From Beduini massiliensis (lineage in GTDB: Bacteria; Bacillota_I; Bacilli_A; Erysipelotrichales; Coprobacillaceae): DNA of 64,000 bases. Position numbers and translations under genes: made by a program. Positions 41,587 to 50,303 of this stretch are shown one piece after another. Location of the stretch: the NCBI RefSeq assembly GCF_000829905.1, contig NZ_CDPP01000005.1, positions 372,001 through 436,000 of the forward strand, in the 5' to 3' direction. The notes under the pieces were generated by a model, which was given only the letters and a program-made list of their open reading frames with translations, was not told the origin of the DNA and did no database searches. The stretch's first letter is position 1. The number at the start of each line of letters is the position of its first letter.

Positions 41587-42162
41587 ATGAAATCAAATTC
41601 AGTACTTCGATTATCATTAACAGCATTAATGGCAGCACTTTGCTATATTGGTTTTCAATATTTAAAGATCGATATTCCATTGCCTACCGGTGCTGTAGCC
41701 ATTCATTTTGGAAATGCATTCTGCGTTCTCGGGGCTTTGTTGTTAGGGGGATTTTATGGCGGATTAGCCGGCGCAGTCGGTATGACTTTAGGAGATTTAT
41801 TTAATCCATTATATATCATGTCCGCACCTAAAACATTTATTTTAAAATTATGTATCGGCTTAATTACCGGTTTAGTGGCTCATAAAATCGCTAAACTATC
41901 GAAGAGCAACGACAAATCTTATACCTTAAAATGGACGATCTTTGCCGCCTCTGCCGGAATGGGCTTTAATGTCATCTTTGAACCGATTGTCTCTTTTCTA
42001 TACAATCGTTTCTTATTAGGCGCTGATGTCAATGCCGCTAAAATTTTAGCGACGTGGATGGGTGGAGTTACCTTATTTAATGCCGTAACATCCGTTATCA
42101 TTGCGACAGTGCTGTATTTAGCTCTATCTAAAAATTCAAAAGTCAAGTCATTGATTCAATAA
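41587..42162 (+). CDS. ECF transporter S component (substrate-binding membrane subunit)
   Basis: This 191-aa membrane protein has about six hydrophobic helices. The N-terminus MKSNSVLRLSLTALMAALCY has the AxxAALxx helix that docks onto EcfT. FGNAFCVLGALLLGGFYGGL near residue 41 and AGAVGMTLGDLFNPLYI form the family core. S components confer vitamin specificity and share EcfA/EcfT with others; no ATPase or EcfT is adjacent, so it uses a group II module elsewhere. Divergence from a MocR regulator suggests pyridoxine or a related B6 vitamer, but this is context only. A GGGGG site precedes the ATG. Confidence 0.88.
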   Translation: MKSNSVLRLSLTALMAALCYIGFQYLKIDIPLPTGAVAIHFGNAFCVLGALLLGGFYGGLAGAVGMTLGDLFNPLYIMSAPKTFILKLCIGLITGLVAHKIAKLSKSNDKSYTLKWTIFAASAGMGFNVIFEPIVSFLYNRFLLGADVNAAKILATWMGGVTLFNAVTSVIIATVLYLALSKNSKVKSLIQ

Positions 42163-42173
42163 AACGATATGAT

Positions 42174-42252
42174 AAAAAGGAGTTTTCTCTAAAAACGAAT
42201 TCCTAAGTTGCATGCAGCTTAAGAGATTCATTATGAGTTCAACTCCTTTTTT
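42174..42252. terminator. Complex stem-loop with nested hairpins between convergent genes
   Basis: An outer 11-bp stem AAAAAGGAGTT with AACTCCTTTTT encloses a TCTCT/AGAGA stem (42186-42190 and 42222-42226) and an inner near-palindrome TAAGTTGCATGCAGCTTA (42204-42221). T-runs occur on both outer sides. It is probably a bidirectional terminator but much longer than others here. Confidence 0.65.
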
Positions 42253-42301
42253 TGCCCTTTACTTCATTTAAGCTTCTTTATAATAGAGAAATAAGCTGGT
42301 A

Positions 42302-43642
42302 TTAAATAATGGGATAGGATTTCGAATTATATTTGAATTTGACAATAATGACAATGAAAATACAGATAGGAATCCATAAAATCGGCAGCAACTGATACAA
42401 ATAGTATGGTTTGCCAAAAAACATTGTGGTAAAGCTTCTTACTGAGACATTGGTAATACTCATAAAGTTTACCGGAAGCAAATTTTTGATATTGCCAAAA
42501 ATATTAAATAAAGTAGGCACAATATACATAATGATAACGGTTAATGCTAATGATCTGTAAGTAGATTTAATAAACGTTGAGACAAGACAACCAATCATCG
42601 CAGTCACCAGCGTTCCTAAAAAAATACTCATTACACCAATCAAATAAGCTTGTCTAAAATTGAAAATGGAAACCATATAAATTTGTTCGATGACACTGAC
42701 AGAAGCATCACCGATTCCGCCTGTCAATAAAGCATACAGTGAGACTCCGCCTACAATCACCACAAACCCAATGGTACTGCTGATAAGGACAGCCCCGATT
42801 TTAGAGAGAATTAAACGTGATTTTCCATTTATACAAGTACGCTGTATTTCCAACATTTGATTTTTTCGTTCTTTATTCACAATATCCGTGGAGATCAACA
42901 GCACCCAAATCATCAAAAGAATACCCGAAGTAGCTAAGGTGCTAAGCAAGCTGCCTAAGTTTTTTGTATCCCCATAATAGAACTTATCAATGGAATTCAT
43001 CTTATCTTTCAGCATTAAAATTTCCGCTTTGCTCAGATTCGCAGAAGAATAAACAGGGGACGGAGTTGCTTCACCGCTTAATCCGCTATACATAGTCCCA
43101 TACGTTCCATCTTCACTATTCCATGGTTTATTTTTTAGAATAATTTCCGCATAGTTCATATAAATATCCCACGCAACATCTTTCGCAATATCTTCTTTCG
43201 TTGAAGGAAGTATGTTTTTTCTTAAGATCAACTGCTTTTTCCCCTCTTCGACTTCACCATCCGCTGCTATTGTATAATCTTGGTGATTTAGTGCATAATC
43301 TAAACTCCAGCCGGTGCCATAAAGCTCGTTCATCTGATCGACATCAAACAGTTGTTCATTGCTGCGCAATTCACTCTCGATAAACGCCTGCTGAAGCCTT
43401 TCCCACCAAGACTCATCCATGATCCCCGTCCACTGCTGCTTCGCTACGGCAATTTCTTGCATCACTTCTTGTTTACTCATTTTCTGCCCCTGATCATAGT
43501 AGTCTCTTTGCAAAATTGAGGGTGCATCATTTTTAACATTGACATTATATATCCATACACAAATCAAACAAAATATAATCAATACTAGAAAATTAATTTT
43601 AGAGCCTATTATTTTTTTGCATTCATATAGAAAGAGTCTCAT
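42302..43642 (-). CDS. ABC-2-type permease subunit (446 aa), sigma-linked exporter
   Basis: This 446-aa membrane protein has a first helix at residues 17-34, a large extracytoplasmic loop to about residue 230, then five or six helices to the C-terminus. The loop shares a motif with the 373-aa permease of the same operon (GIMDESWWERLQQAF here and GLIDESWLSRAKTML there), so the two are paralogous halves of one transporter. The gene overlaps the ATPase by ATGA and is last in the operon. The substrate is unknown. The gene shows no sign of decay. Confidence 0.82.
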   Translation of the reverse strand: MRLFLYECKKIIGSKINFLVLIIFCLICVWIYNVNVKNDAPSILQRDYYDQGQKMSKQEVMQEIAVAKQQWTGIMDESWWERLQQAFIESELRSNEQLFDVDQMNELYGTGWSLDYALNHQDYTIAADGEVEEGKKQLILRKNILPSTKEDIAKDVAWDIYMNYAEIILKNKPWNSEDGTYGTMYSGLSGEATPSPVYSSANLSKAEILMLKDKMNSIDKFYYGDTKNLGSLLSTLATSGILLMIWVLLISTDIVNKERKNQMLEIQRTCINGKSRLILSKIGAVLISSTIGFVVIVGGVSLYALLTGGIGDASVSVIEQIYMVSIFNFRQAYLIGVMSIFLGTLVTAMIGCLVSTFIKSTYRSLALTVIIMYIVPTLFNIFGNIKNLLPVNFMSITNVSVRSFTTMFFGKPYYLYQLLPILWIPICIFIVIIVKFKYNSKSYPII

Positions 43643-44505
43643 TCGTTTCCCTCCTCAAAAAAATATAAATATAAGTCATTTAGTGTTGCTTCAACGACTT
43701 CTCCTTGTCCTTTATTTTCTTTATCAATATATCGAACCATAATGCCATCCCCTCTTGTTTTTTGTGAACAGATCACAGCTTGAAACTGCCAATGTTTCCA
43801 TTCATTTTGACTAACAACACATTCCTTGACCATGCCTTCAATCGTTTTTAGTAAGATCTGAGGAGTATCATAGGCTAATATACTGCCTTTTTTCATAATC
43901 ATGATCTTATCTGCAATAGCTTCTACATCGCTGACAATATGCGTTGAAAGCAAAATGATTTTTTCTCTTGATAATTCTGAGAGCAATCTTGAAAACTGAT
44001 TTCTTTCTTTTGGGTCCAATCCTGCCGTCGGTTCATCCAAGATTAAAAATGCCGGATCATTTAATAAAGCTTGAGCAATCCCTAAACGCTGACGCATTCC
44101 TCCGGATAATGCCTTTACTTTCTTTTTTCGTTCATTTTCCAAATGCAGTTTGGGTAAAAGTTCATTAATTCTTTTTTCCGTATACGCTTTCGTTAACCCT
44201 TTGATTGCCCCCATATAATATAGAAACTCATCAACTCTAAACGTTGGATACATACCTAGATGCTGTGGCATATAGCCGATTTGAGAAAGATATTCTTCTT
44301 TCTTATTTTCAATATTGATATCTCCAAAACAGACATTCCCTTCATCCTGCATCAAGACACCGACAATGATTCGCAGCAAAGTGGTCTTACCGCTTCCATT
44401 TGCTCCCAGCAATCCGATAATTCCGGGAGATAACGTTGCATTCAAATGATTAACGGCAAGTGTACGTCCATATTGTTTTGTGATATTTTCTAATTTAAGG
44501 TTCAT
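43639..44505 (-). CDS. ABC transporter ATP-binding protein
   Basis: This 288-aa ATPase shows Walker A LGANGSGKTTLLRIIVG near residue 33, the Q-loop at GYMPQHLGMYPTF, signature ALSGGMRQRLGIAQAL near residue 131 and Walker B AFLILDEPTAGLDPKERN near residue 151, with H-loop LLSTHIVSD. A C-terminal extension of about 70 residues lacks a known domain. It lies between its two permease genes (adjacent to one, overlapping the other), so the transporter is probably one ATPase dimer with a permease heterodimer, as in lantibiotic self-protection and other peptide exporters. Confidence 0.94.
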   Translation of the reverse strand: MNLKLENITKQYGRTLAVNHLNATLSPGIIGLLGANGSGKTTLLRIIVGVLMQDEGNVCFGDINIENKKEEYLSQIGYMPQHLGMYPTFRVDEFLYYMGAIKGLTKAYTEKRINELLPKLHLENERKKKVKALSGGMRQRLGIAQALLNDPAFLILDEPTAGLDPKERNQFSRLLSELSREKIILLSTHIVSDVEAIADKIMIMKKGSILAYDTPQILLKTIEGMVKECVVSQNEWKHWQFQAVICSQKTRGDGIMVRYIDKENKGQGEVVEATLNDLYLYFFEEGNE

Positions 44506-45627
44506 TTACGATCTCCATCCTTTTAAAATATAGTTCTTTTTATTTTTGCAGTGAACATAGATAATGCTTATCATCAGCAAGCAAGTAATCGTTCCCCAAA
44601 TCAGCCCGACCGCACCCATACGATGATAAATTTGAGCATTAATCTGTACCCATGAAAAATGCATAAGCTGATTTAACGACTGAAAATTTAGAAAGCTTGA
44701 TGGAAAGAAAACATTCCATGCAGTATTAAAAAAGCGAATTGTAATTAAACTTGGTCCCGCATAAAAAAGAATGCTTCCTGCCAGACTGGCAAATGGCTTT
44801 TTCATAATAACAGATAAAAATGCCGCTACCATTGTACAGCTTACTCCGCCAACCATCATTAATAGAAAAGCCTGCTGATTGATCTCTTTAAAATTATAGA
44901 TTTGAAATGCCCCTTCAAGCATCAAAACCGTTGTTTTGCTCCCTTGTAAATTAAGCATGGAAGATGTACTTAAAGCTAATACTCCGTACATCAGTAAGCC
45001 AATCGTTACAGTCATTATTAAAGCAACTGCAATTTTAGCAAAAGCTAATGGTTTTCTTCCCATCCGAGAACTTTTAAGCATATCCATGATGCCTGCCGCT
45101 TCTTCTTGATTAAATAAATCACTAAACAGATATAAACAGCTGATAATATAAACAATGGCACAGTATTTAAAGATTTCCAAACGTGTAAGCCATCCTTCAT
45201 AGGGGCCATAGACCGGTGAATGTTTTTCTAAATCCACTTTAACAATTTCCGGAGTCATGATGTTATGTTTATTGGTTTCATAGTTATTATAGGTGTATTT
45301 GCCTTTCCAGTAAGCATCAGAAACTGTTTGATATTTCATATCCATCTGCCCTAAATCACTATTGGTTACATCATCAAGCATTGTCTTTGCCCTTGACAGC
45401 CAGCTTTCATCAATCAATCCGGCTAAGTCTGTCCGAATCTGATCGGCAGATTGTTTCCCCTTAGCCAAAGATACCCATTCGCCATCAAAAAGTACTTGAG
45501 AATGCTGCTCGCTATACTGAAAACCCAAAACGAACAATAGTGGCAGTATCATCAAAAATGCAATAACGATACGATGCGGAAGCGGATGTAAAAACTTTTT
45601 TAATTCACACTTTATTAGATTTTTCAT
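44506..45627 (-). CDS. ABC-2-type permease subunit (373 aa), sigma-linked exporter
   Basis: This 373-aa membrane protein has a first helix at about residues 22-40, an extracytoplasmic segment to about residue 160, and five later helices. Its loop motif GLIDESWLSRAKTML is shared with the 446-aa permease downstream. I start it at the ATG at 45627, 7 nt behind GGAGG and overlapping the previous stop by ATGA; an in-frame ATG five codons upstream coincides with the ribosome site. The C-terminal end is basic (HCKNKKNYILKGWRS). It abuts the ATPase gene directly. Confidence 0.82.
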   Translation of the reverse strand: MKNLIKCELKKFLHPLPHRIVIAFLMILPLLFVLGFQYSEQHSQVLFDGEWVSLAKGKQSADQIRTDLAGLIDESWLSRAKTMLDDVTNSDLGQMDMKYQTVSDAYWKGKYTYNNYETNKHNIMTPEIVKVDLEKHSPVYGPYEGWLTRLEIFKYCAIVYIISCLYLFSDLFNQEEAAGIMDMLKSSRMGRKPLAFAKIAVALIMTVTIGLLMYGVLALSTSSMLNLQGSKTTVLMLEGAFQIYNFKEINQQAFLLMMVGGVSCTMVAAFLSVIMKKPFASLAGSILFYAGPSLITIRFFNTAWNVFFPSSFLNFQSLNQLMHFSWVQINAQIYHRMGAVGLIWGTITCLLMISIIYVHCKNKKNYILKGWRS

Positions 45628-46358
45628 TTTCCGTGCCTCCATTTATTTACATTCAAAGAATTCATTAAACAATAGATAAACGAAATAACCAACAAAGCAA
45701 CGCCAAATGTATCTAAAAAATGTAAAATCTGATTGGAACAGTTGATCTCTGCTGTTATTAAGACACCAATGGCTAAGGTATACAGCAAAACAAAATTCGC
45801 CAGTAAATTCTCACGATTACGCAGCTGTAATATTAATCCGGTTAATACAAAAAACGGGATACAACCACCACAAAGCAACGTATAAAAATGAAGGTTGGTT
45901 TTACTTGCCAGCAGGAAAGACACTAAGCTTAATCCGGTAAGAGAAATAAAGCTCAATAAGCTCATCTTCCATATCAATAAACGCTGAGGTGAATATTCAC
46001 AGGTTCTTTCCAACTCTGACATTTGATAGATGTCTGAACGAATCAGTTCCGCTGATACCGCAATCGACATAATAATCCCCCCCATCCATAATAGTGCCAT
46101 CGAAAATTGTCTGGCAGCACCGGGCAACAAGATCCAGCCTAATACTAAAACCAACAGAGATAAAAGTCCTTGCAGACAAATGCTTTTCCATCCATATAAA
46201 AAGATAACTCTTTTAATAACCTCCGTCATATTCCTTTCTTTTTTCACAGTTTGAACATTATTTAAAATCTGCTTAGAATGCTCAATAGTCTTTATTATAT
46301 CCGCCTCTAAGATTGGTGGAATTTCAATGTTTTCTAAATTCAATTTTGCTTTTTTCAT
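45624..46358 (-). CDS. Membrane protein in anti-sigma position
   Basis: This 244-aa protein has a cytoplasmic N-terminus of about 55 residues (KKAKLNLENIEIPPILEADI, then HSKQILNNVQTVKKERNM), followed by six hydrophobic helices. The gene starts at TAATG of the sigma factor stop and ends in an ATGA overlap with the permease. Directly after an ECF sigma factor this is the usual place for a membrane-bound anti-sigma factor, and the soluble N-terminus could bind the sigma factor. No zinc anti-sigma motif (HxxxCxxC) is visible, so it is not a classic ZAS protein. I do not recognise the family; the anti-sigma role is inferred. Confidence 0.68.
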   Translation of the reverse strand: MKKAKLNLENIEIPPILEADIIKTIEHSKQILNNVQTVKKERNMTEVIKRVIFLYGWKSICLQGLLSLLVLVLGWILLPGAARQFSMALLWMGGIIMSIAVSAELIRSDIYQMSELERTCEYSPQRLLIWKMSLLSFISLTGLSLVSFLLASKTNLHFYTLLCGGCIPFFVLTGLILQLRNRENLLANFVLLYTLAIGVLITAEINCSNQILHFLDTFGVALLVISFIYCLMNSLNVNKWRHGK

Positions 46359-46888
46359 TACCAGCCCTCCTTTTTTGCCATTTTTTTCAACAATTCTACA
46401 GCCAACTTTGATTGTGATTTCAACGTCGAGACATGTTTCCCGGTAATTTTTGAAATATCCTTGAACTTCATCTTTTCATAATAACGCAGATAAATAATAT
46501 CCTGCAAATGAACTGGCAGCTGCTCAATCCATTTTCTTAAAATAATGTCTTCTTCCTGACGTTCTACTATCGTCTGTGTATCGTAAGCTGGGTCACTAAT
46601 CAATGACTCATCCAATTCACTGATTACGATCTTTTGTGATTTGAAATAGTCATAGAGAAGATGCTGTGCAATTCTATATAAATAGTTCAACAGCTTCCCC
46701 TGATCTTGATATTGCTGAATATGTGAGAAAAAATGATAGAAAGTTTCCTGAGTCAGGTCTTTAGCTAAGCCTTCGTCCATTATACGGCGATATAAGTATC
46801 CATATATTTTAGGATAACAATCACGAATCATGGAATCCAATGCATGCTCCTCTTTTTGAGCGATTCGTTTTATTATTTTAGAACTCAT
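46358..46888 (-). CDS. ECF-type RNA polymerase sigma factor
   Basis: This 176-aa sigma-70 family protein has only regions 2 and 4. Region 2 includes LDSMIRDCYPKIYGYLYRRI and DLTQETFYHFFSHI near residue 45 (the core-binding and -10-contacting part). Region 4 has QLPVHLQDIIYLRYYEKMKF and the helix-turn-helix DISKITGKHVSTLKSQSKLA near residue 150. It heads a five-gene operon with a putative membrane anti-sigma protein and a two-permease ABC transporter, so it probably controls that operon. No clear ECF promoter was identified upstream. The ribosome site GGAGG precedes the ATG. Confidence 0.93.
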   Translation of the reverse strand: MSSKIIKRIAQKEEHALDSMIRDCYPKIYGYLYRRIMDEGLAKDLTQETFYHFFSHIQQYQDQGKLLNYLYRIAQHLLYDYFKSQKIVISELDESLISDPAYDTQTIVERQEEDIILRKWIEQLPVHLQDIIYLRYYEKMKFKDISKITGKHVSTLKSQSKLAVELLKKMAKKEGW

Positions 46889-46951
46889 CGATAACCTCCT
46901 TCACTCTATATAACGATTGATTTATAAAAAAGACGAAAAAATATGAAAAAA

Positions 46952-46979
46952 CAAAAAAAGATGTAAGATTTCTCTTACA
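46952..46979 (-). terminator. Terminator of the cold-shock gene
   Basis: On the minus strand TGTAAGA-GAAA-TCTTACA is followed by TCTTTTTTTG, just beyond the csp stop. Confidence 0.86.
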
Positions 46980-46995
46980 CCCTTCTTTTCGTTAA

Positions 46996-47199
46996 TTATA
47001 ATTTAACTACGTTGCGAGCTTGTAATCCCTTATCTCCCTCAACAAGTTCAAATTCAACTAATTGACCTTCGTCTACTGTTTTGAATCCGTCTTGTACGAT
47101 TTGAGAATAATGGAAAAATACATCTTTGTCTCCACCATCCATGATGATGAATCCAAATCCCTTTTCTTTGTTAAACATTTTAACTTTTCCTGTTGCCAT
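46996..47199 (-). CDS. Cold-shock family RNA/DNA-binding protein
   Basis: This 67-aa single-domain protein has RNP1 KGFGFI (residues 13-18) and RNP2 VFFHYSQI (residues 27-34). It starts [20 protein letters not shown]. The family binds single-stranded RNA and DNA and melts secondary structure. ATG at 47199 is preferred over a TTG two codons upstream; the ribosome site AAGG is weak and distant, as is common for csp genes with structured leaders. A strong terminator follows. Whether it is cold-induced cannot be told. Confidence 0.95.
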   Translation of the reverse strand: MATGKVKMFNKEKGFGFIIMDGGDKDVFFHYSQIVQDGFKTVDEGQLVEFELVEGDKGLQARNVVKL

Positions 47200-47302
47200 T
47201 TTCAATAATACCTTAAACCTTTCAATAATCTAATGTCTTCCGACAATTAAACTATACTACACCTATTCATAAAATGCAAATTATTTTTGTAGGATATCCC
47301 TA

Positions 47303-48043
47303 TTATCTCTTGCTCTTTTGCAGCTTATATTCGATTTTATTCATTATTCTTTCAGGAATCATTTTTCCTAAATAATATGCCCCTTTATTTTTAGTTCCGG
47401 GTACAATTATTTTTTTATTTTTAAATACATCACGCATAATTTTTTCTGCAATGCAATCACTTCCATCTTTTGCTAAAGAATGGGTAATATTTGCCTGTTT
47501 GTCAAAAGCAGAGAGAAAGGAACCCGGCAGACAAGTTTGAACCAAAATATCTTTAGTAGAATGAGCCAGTTCGACGTTGATGCTTTTAGACAGCATTAAT
47601 AAAAAGGCTTTGGAAGCCCCATATCCTGCCATCAGTGGGTCTGCCTGTTTAGCGGCAATAGATGCCACATTCAAGATCCTGCCTGTTTGCTGATTGGCAA
47701 TATAGCTTTTCATCAAAAGTGCCGGAGCCAACATATTTAACTCCAACATTTTCCTTTCCTGATCACTTGGGATCTTCCAAAACTCTCCAAAGCAGCCGAT
47801 TCCGGCGTTGTTAATGAGTAAATCCACTTTTTCATCTTGTAAATAAGCGCATACTTTGGAAATATCCGCTTCATCCGTAAGGTCAGCAACGATAATCTCA
47901 CTTTTATTTGGCAGCTCTTTTTGCAAACGCAGTAAAGCCTCTTCATGACGTGCAATTAAAACGACACAATATTGATGAACAGACAGCCATTTGGCAAAGG
48001 ACTCTCCCAGACCACTGCTTGCTCCGGTAATGACTGCTTTCAT
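47303..48043 (-). CDS. SDR family NAD(P)-dependent oxidoreductase
   Basis: This 246-aa short-chain dehydrogenase begins MKAVITGASSGLGESFAKWL, the TGxxxGxG cofactor loop. NNAGIGCFGEFW near residue 79, the catalytic Ser in ILNVASIAAKQ near residue 129, and YGASKAF (YxxxK) near residue 147 follow. It resembles the DltE/YqjQ-like SDR group that ends with a basic tail (KIEYKLQKSKR). Its ATG overlaps the stop of rarA (TAATG), suggesting coupling. The substrate is unknown. Confidence 0.93.
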   Translation of the reverse strand: MKAVITGASSGLGESFAKWLSVHQYCVVLIARHEEALLRLQKELPNKSEIIVADLTDEADISKVCAYLQDEKVDLLINNAGIGCFGEFWKIPSDQERKMLELNMLAPALLMKSYIANQQTGRILNVASIAAKQADPLMAGYGASKAFLLMLSKSINVELAHSTKDILVQTCLPGSFLSAFDKQANITHSLAKDGSDCIAEKIMRDVFKNKKIIVPGTKNKGAYYLGKMIPERIMNKIEYKLQKSKR

Positions 48044-49314
48044 TATTTTTTTCGATCCTTTTGACTTTTTACCTGTTTCCAATATTGGGCAATCTGCTGT
48101 TCATGCTTATTGTTAGAGGGCTGATAATAAACTTTCCCAACTAAATCTTCCGGCATATAAATCTGATGCACATAATCATTTACATAATCATGAGGATAAA
48201 TATAATTCTGTCCCTTTTGTTCTCCTAATCCATCATAGTGTACGTTTTGAATACAGCGTGGAAGACGACTGCCTTTTCCGCTGCTTGCATCCTGCATTGC
48301 CATCGCAATAGCATTACAGGCAGAATTGGATTTCGGTGCTGTTGCCAACACTATAACTGCTTGTGCTAAGGGGATCTGTGCTTCCGGAAGCCCTAATTGA
48401 ATAGCACTGTCCACACATGCCTTCACTATCGTAATTGCCTGCGGATAAGCCATCCCAATATCTTCTGCTGCGATCACTTGCAGACGTCGGCAAGGAGAAA
48501 GCAGATCTCCCCCATTCAATAATTTCGCCAAATAAAATAATGCTGCATTTTCATCACTTCCCCGAATCGATTTTTGAAGTCCTGACAACAAGTCATAATG
48601 CTGATCTCCATCTTTATCAAAATTCATCCCGGTATGCTGAACAAGTTGGGTAACCACTTCCTTAGTAATTACGATTTCCTTTTCTTCTCCCCGACAAGCA
48701 AAATAAGATAATTCCACCGAATTCAACGCTTTCCTTACATCACCGCCACTTGTTTTAGCAATATATAATTTCACATCATCTTCGATATTAAAATGAATAT
48801 CATGTTCTTGCTCTAAAAAATGATAAGCACGATCAATTGCCGGCAGCAGTTCTTCTGCACTGACCGACTTAAATTCAAAGACTGCACTACGGCTCAGCAA
48901 GGCATTATATACATAAAAATAAGGATTCTCGGTTGTTGACGCAATTAATGTAATCTTCCCTACTTCAATATATTCTAATAAAGACTGCTGTTGTTTTTTA
49001 TTCAAATACTGTATTTCATCTAAATAAAGAATAATTCCCTGAGTCGCATAAATACTTTCCGACTCTGCCATGATGGCTTTGATATCTGCCAAAGATGCCG
49101 TTGTTCCATTTAATTTATAATACTGTTTATCACTGTATTTCGCTATCATCTTGGCTACTGTCGTTTTTCCTACTCCCGGTGGTCCAAAAAAGATCAGATT
49201 GGGAATTTGTCTTGATTCAATGATTTTTCTTAAAGGTTTTCCCTCCCCTAAAAGATGACGTTGTCCTACAATATCATCTATCGTCTCCGGTCTTAATTTA
49301 TCTGCTAATGGCAT
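48043..49314 (-). CDS. rarA: Replication-associated recombination protein A (RarA/MgsA AAA+ ATPase)
   Basis: This 423-aa AAA+ protein acts at stalled replication forks. It begins MPLADKLRPETIDDIVGQRH and shows Walker A FFGPPGVGKTTVAKMIAKY near residue 43, Walker B IILYLDEIQYLNKKQQ near residue 93, sensor I IASTTENPYF near residue 118 and sensor II GDVRKALNSVE near residue 190. The C-terminal tetramerisation region contains ENAALFYLAKLLNGGDLLSP and RLQVIAAEDIGMAYPQA, both highly conserved. It is in operon with an SDR gene. Confidence 0.96.
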   Translation of the reverse strand: MPLADKLRPETIDDIVGQRHLLGEGKPLRKIIESRQIPNLIFFGPPGVGKTTVAKMIAKYSDKQYYKLNGTTASLADIKAIMAESESIYATQGIILYLDEIQYLNKKQQQSLLEYIEVGKITLIASTTENPYFYVYNALLSRSAVFEFKSVSAEELLPAIDRAYHFLEQEHDIHFNIEDDVKLYIAKTSGGDVRKALNSVELSYFACRGEEKEIVITKEVVTQLVQHTGMNFDKDGDQHYDLLSGLQKSIRGSDENAALFYLAKLLNGGDLLSPCRRLQVIAAEDIGMAYPQAITIVKACVDSAIQLGLPEAQIPLAQAVIVLATAPKSNSACNAIAMAMQDASSGKGSRLPRCIQNVHYDGLGEQKGQNYIYPHDYVNDYVHQIYMPEDLVGKVYYQPSNNKHEQQIAQYWKQVKSQKDRKK

Positions 49315-49321
49315 TTATCAT

Positions 49322-49640
49322 CACCTCTTTGGTTATTATATATTATTTTTGGAGATTTGGGTATGTTTATTATTTCATAACTTCAAATGCAGGATCAACC
49401 TTTTCCTAATACCATTTTCTACTTTAATTGAGCGTTTATACCGCCTATTCCCGCATTTTAGTTTCACATTCTATATTCATTGGGATTGGCAGATTATCTT
49501 AGTGTATATTCGCTATTTACGTCGTTTTATAAAATTCTTTCATATATTCATATTCTGAGTCTAAAGCCAGTCAATAATCTGTCTAATTGAAACGAAGCGA
49601 TTGCTTATCAGAGTTTTTCCTATATAATGTTAAATAAAGG
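49322..49640. other. Gap of about 320 bp without a confident gene (rarA to tag)
   Basis: The divergent intergenic region is A+T-rich. A 69-codon open frame on the plus strand (TTG at 49349) has no ribosome site and an odd aromatic composition, so I do not call it. Fragments on either strand gave no recognisable protein. It holds the start regions of rarA (minus) and tag (plus). Confidence 0.5.
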
Positions 49641-49649
49641 AGTGATAAA

Positions 49650-50210
49650 ATGAAACGATGCGGCTGGGCAAAAACACCAGAAGAAATAAAATACCACGAT
49701 CAGCATTGGTGTCGATTACACCATGATGATCATACCTTATTTGAAATGCTGATTTTAGAAGGACTGCAAGCCGGATTAAGCTGGCGTTTAATATTAGAAA
49801 GATGGGACGGACTTCAAGATGCACTCGATCATTTTGACTATCAATTAATTGCTGAATATGATGATTCAAAAAAGGCAGAACTCTTAGTTCATCCCGCGAT
49901 GATTAAAAATCGACGTAAAATCGATGCCATCATCACCAATGCCAAAGCATTTATGGAAGTACAAAAAGAATTTGGCAGTTTTGATACATATATCTGGCAA
50001 TTCTGTAACCATCAGCCTATTATCAACCAATGGAAAACTTTAGAAGAAGTGCCTGCTTTTACCCCTTTATCCAAAGAAATAAGCAAAGACCTCAAAAAGC
50101 GTGGGTTCAAATTTGTCGGTGAAACAATTATCTATTCTTATATGCAATCGATTGGGATGGTAAATGATCATTTGATCGATTGTCCATGTTTTAAAGAGTG
50201 TCAGCAATAA
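49650..50210 (+). CDS. tag: DNA-3-methyladenine glycosylase I
   Basis: This 186-aa repair enzyme excises 3-methyladenine. It begins MKRCGWAKTPEEIKYHDQHW with Cys4 and His17, and ends in NDHLIDCPCFKECQQ with the zinc-binding His and Cys. FEMLILEGLQAGLSWRLILE near residue 31 and KNRRKIDAIITNAKAF near residue 88 are family core blocks. The helix-hairpin-helix and active Glu (LEGLQAGLSW) are present. The ATG follows AAGGAG. It lies beside rarA in a divergent arrangement, and no SOS-type box was noticed. Confidence 0.96.
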   Translation: MKRCGWAKTPEEIKYHDQHWCRLHHDDHTLFEMLILEGLQAGLSWRLILERWDGLQDALDHFDYQLIAEYDDSKKAELLVHPAMIKNRRKIDAIITNAKAFMEVQKEFGSFDTYIWQFCNHQPIINQWKTLEEVPAFTPLSKEISKDLKKRGFKFVGETIIYSYMQSIGMVNDHLIDCPCFKECQQ

Positions 50211-50256
50211 ATCTTAAGAGAATCTTTAATAATTACTACAAAGAATATTAATAAAA

Positions 50257-50279
50257 CTGACCTATACTATGTGTGTCAG
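50257..50279 (+). promoter_or_regulatory. Dyad around a -10-like hexamer upstream of the two-component operon
   Basis: CTGAC and GTCAG arms (50257-50261 and 50275-50279) flank TATACT at 50263-50268. No good -35 was found. It may be the operon promoter with a regulator site, for which the response regulator itself is the obvious candidate; weak evidence. Confidence 0.35.
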
Positions 50280-50303
50280 GAAAATAATAAGTGAGGGAAA
50301 AAA

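Noticed and set aside
49349-49558. 69-codon open frame upstream of tag
   Set aside because: It starts with TTG, has no ribosome site, an odd aromatic-rich composition and no recognisable homology; probably chance.
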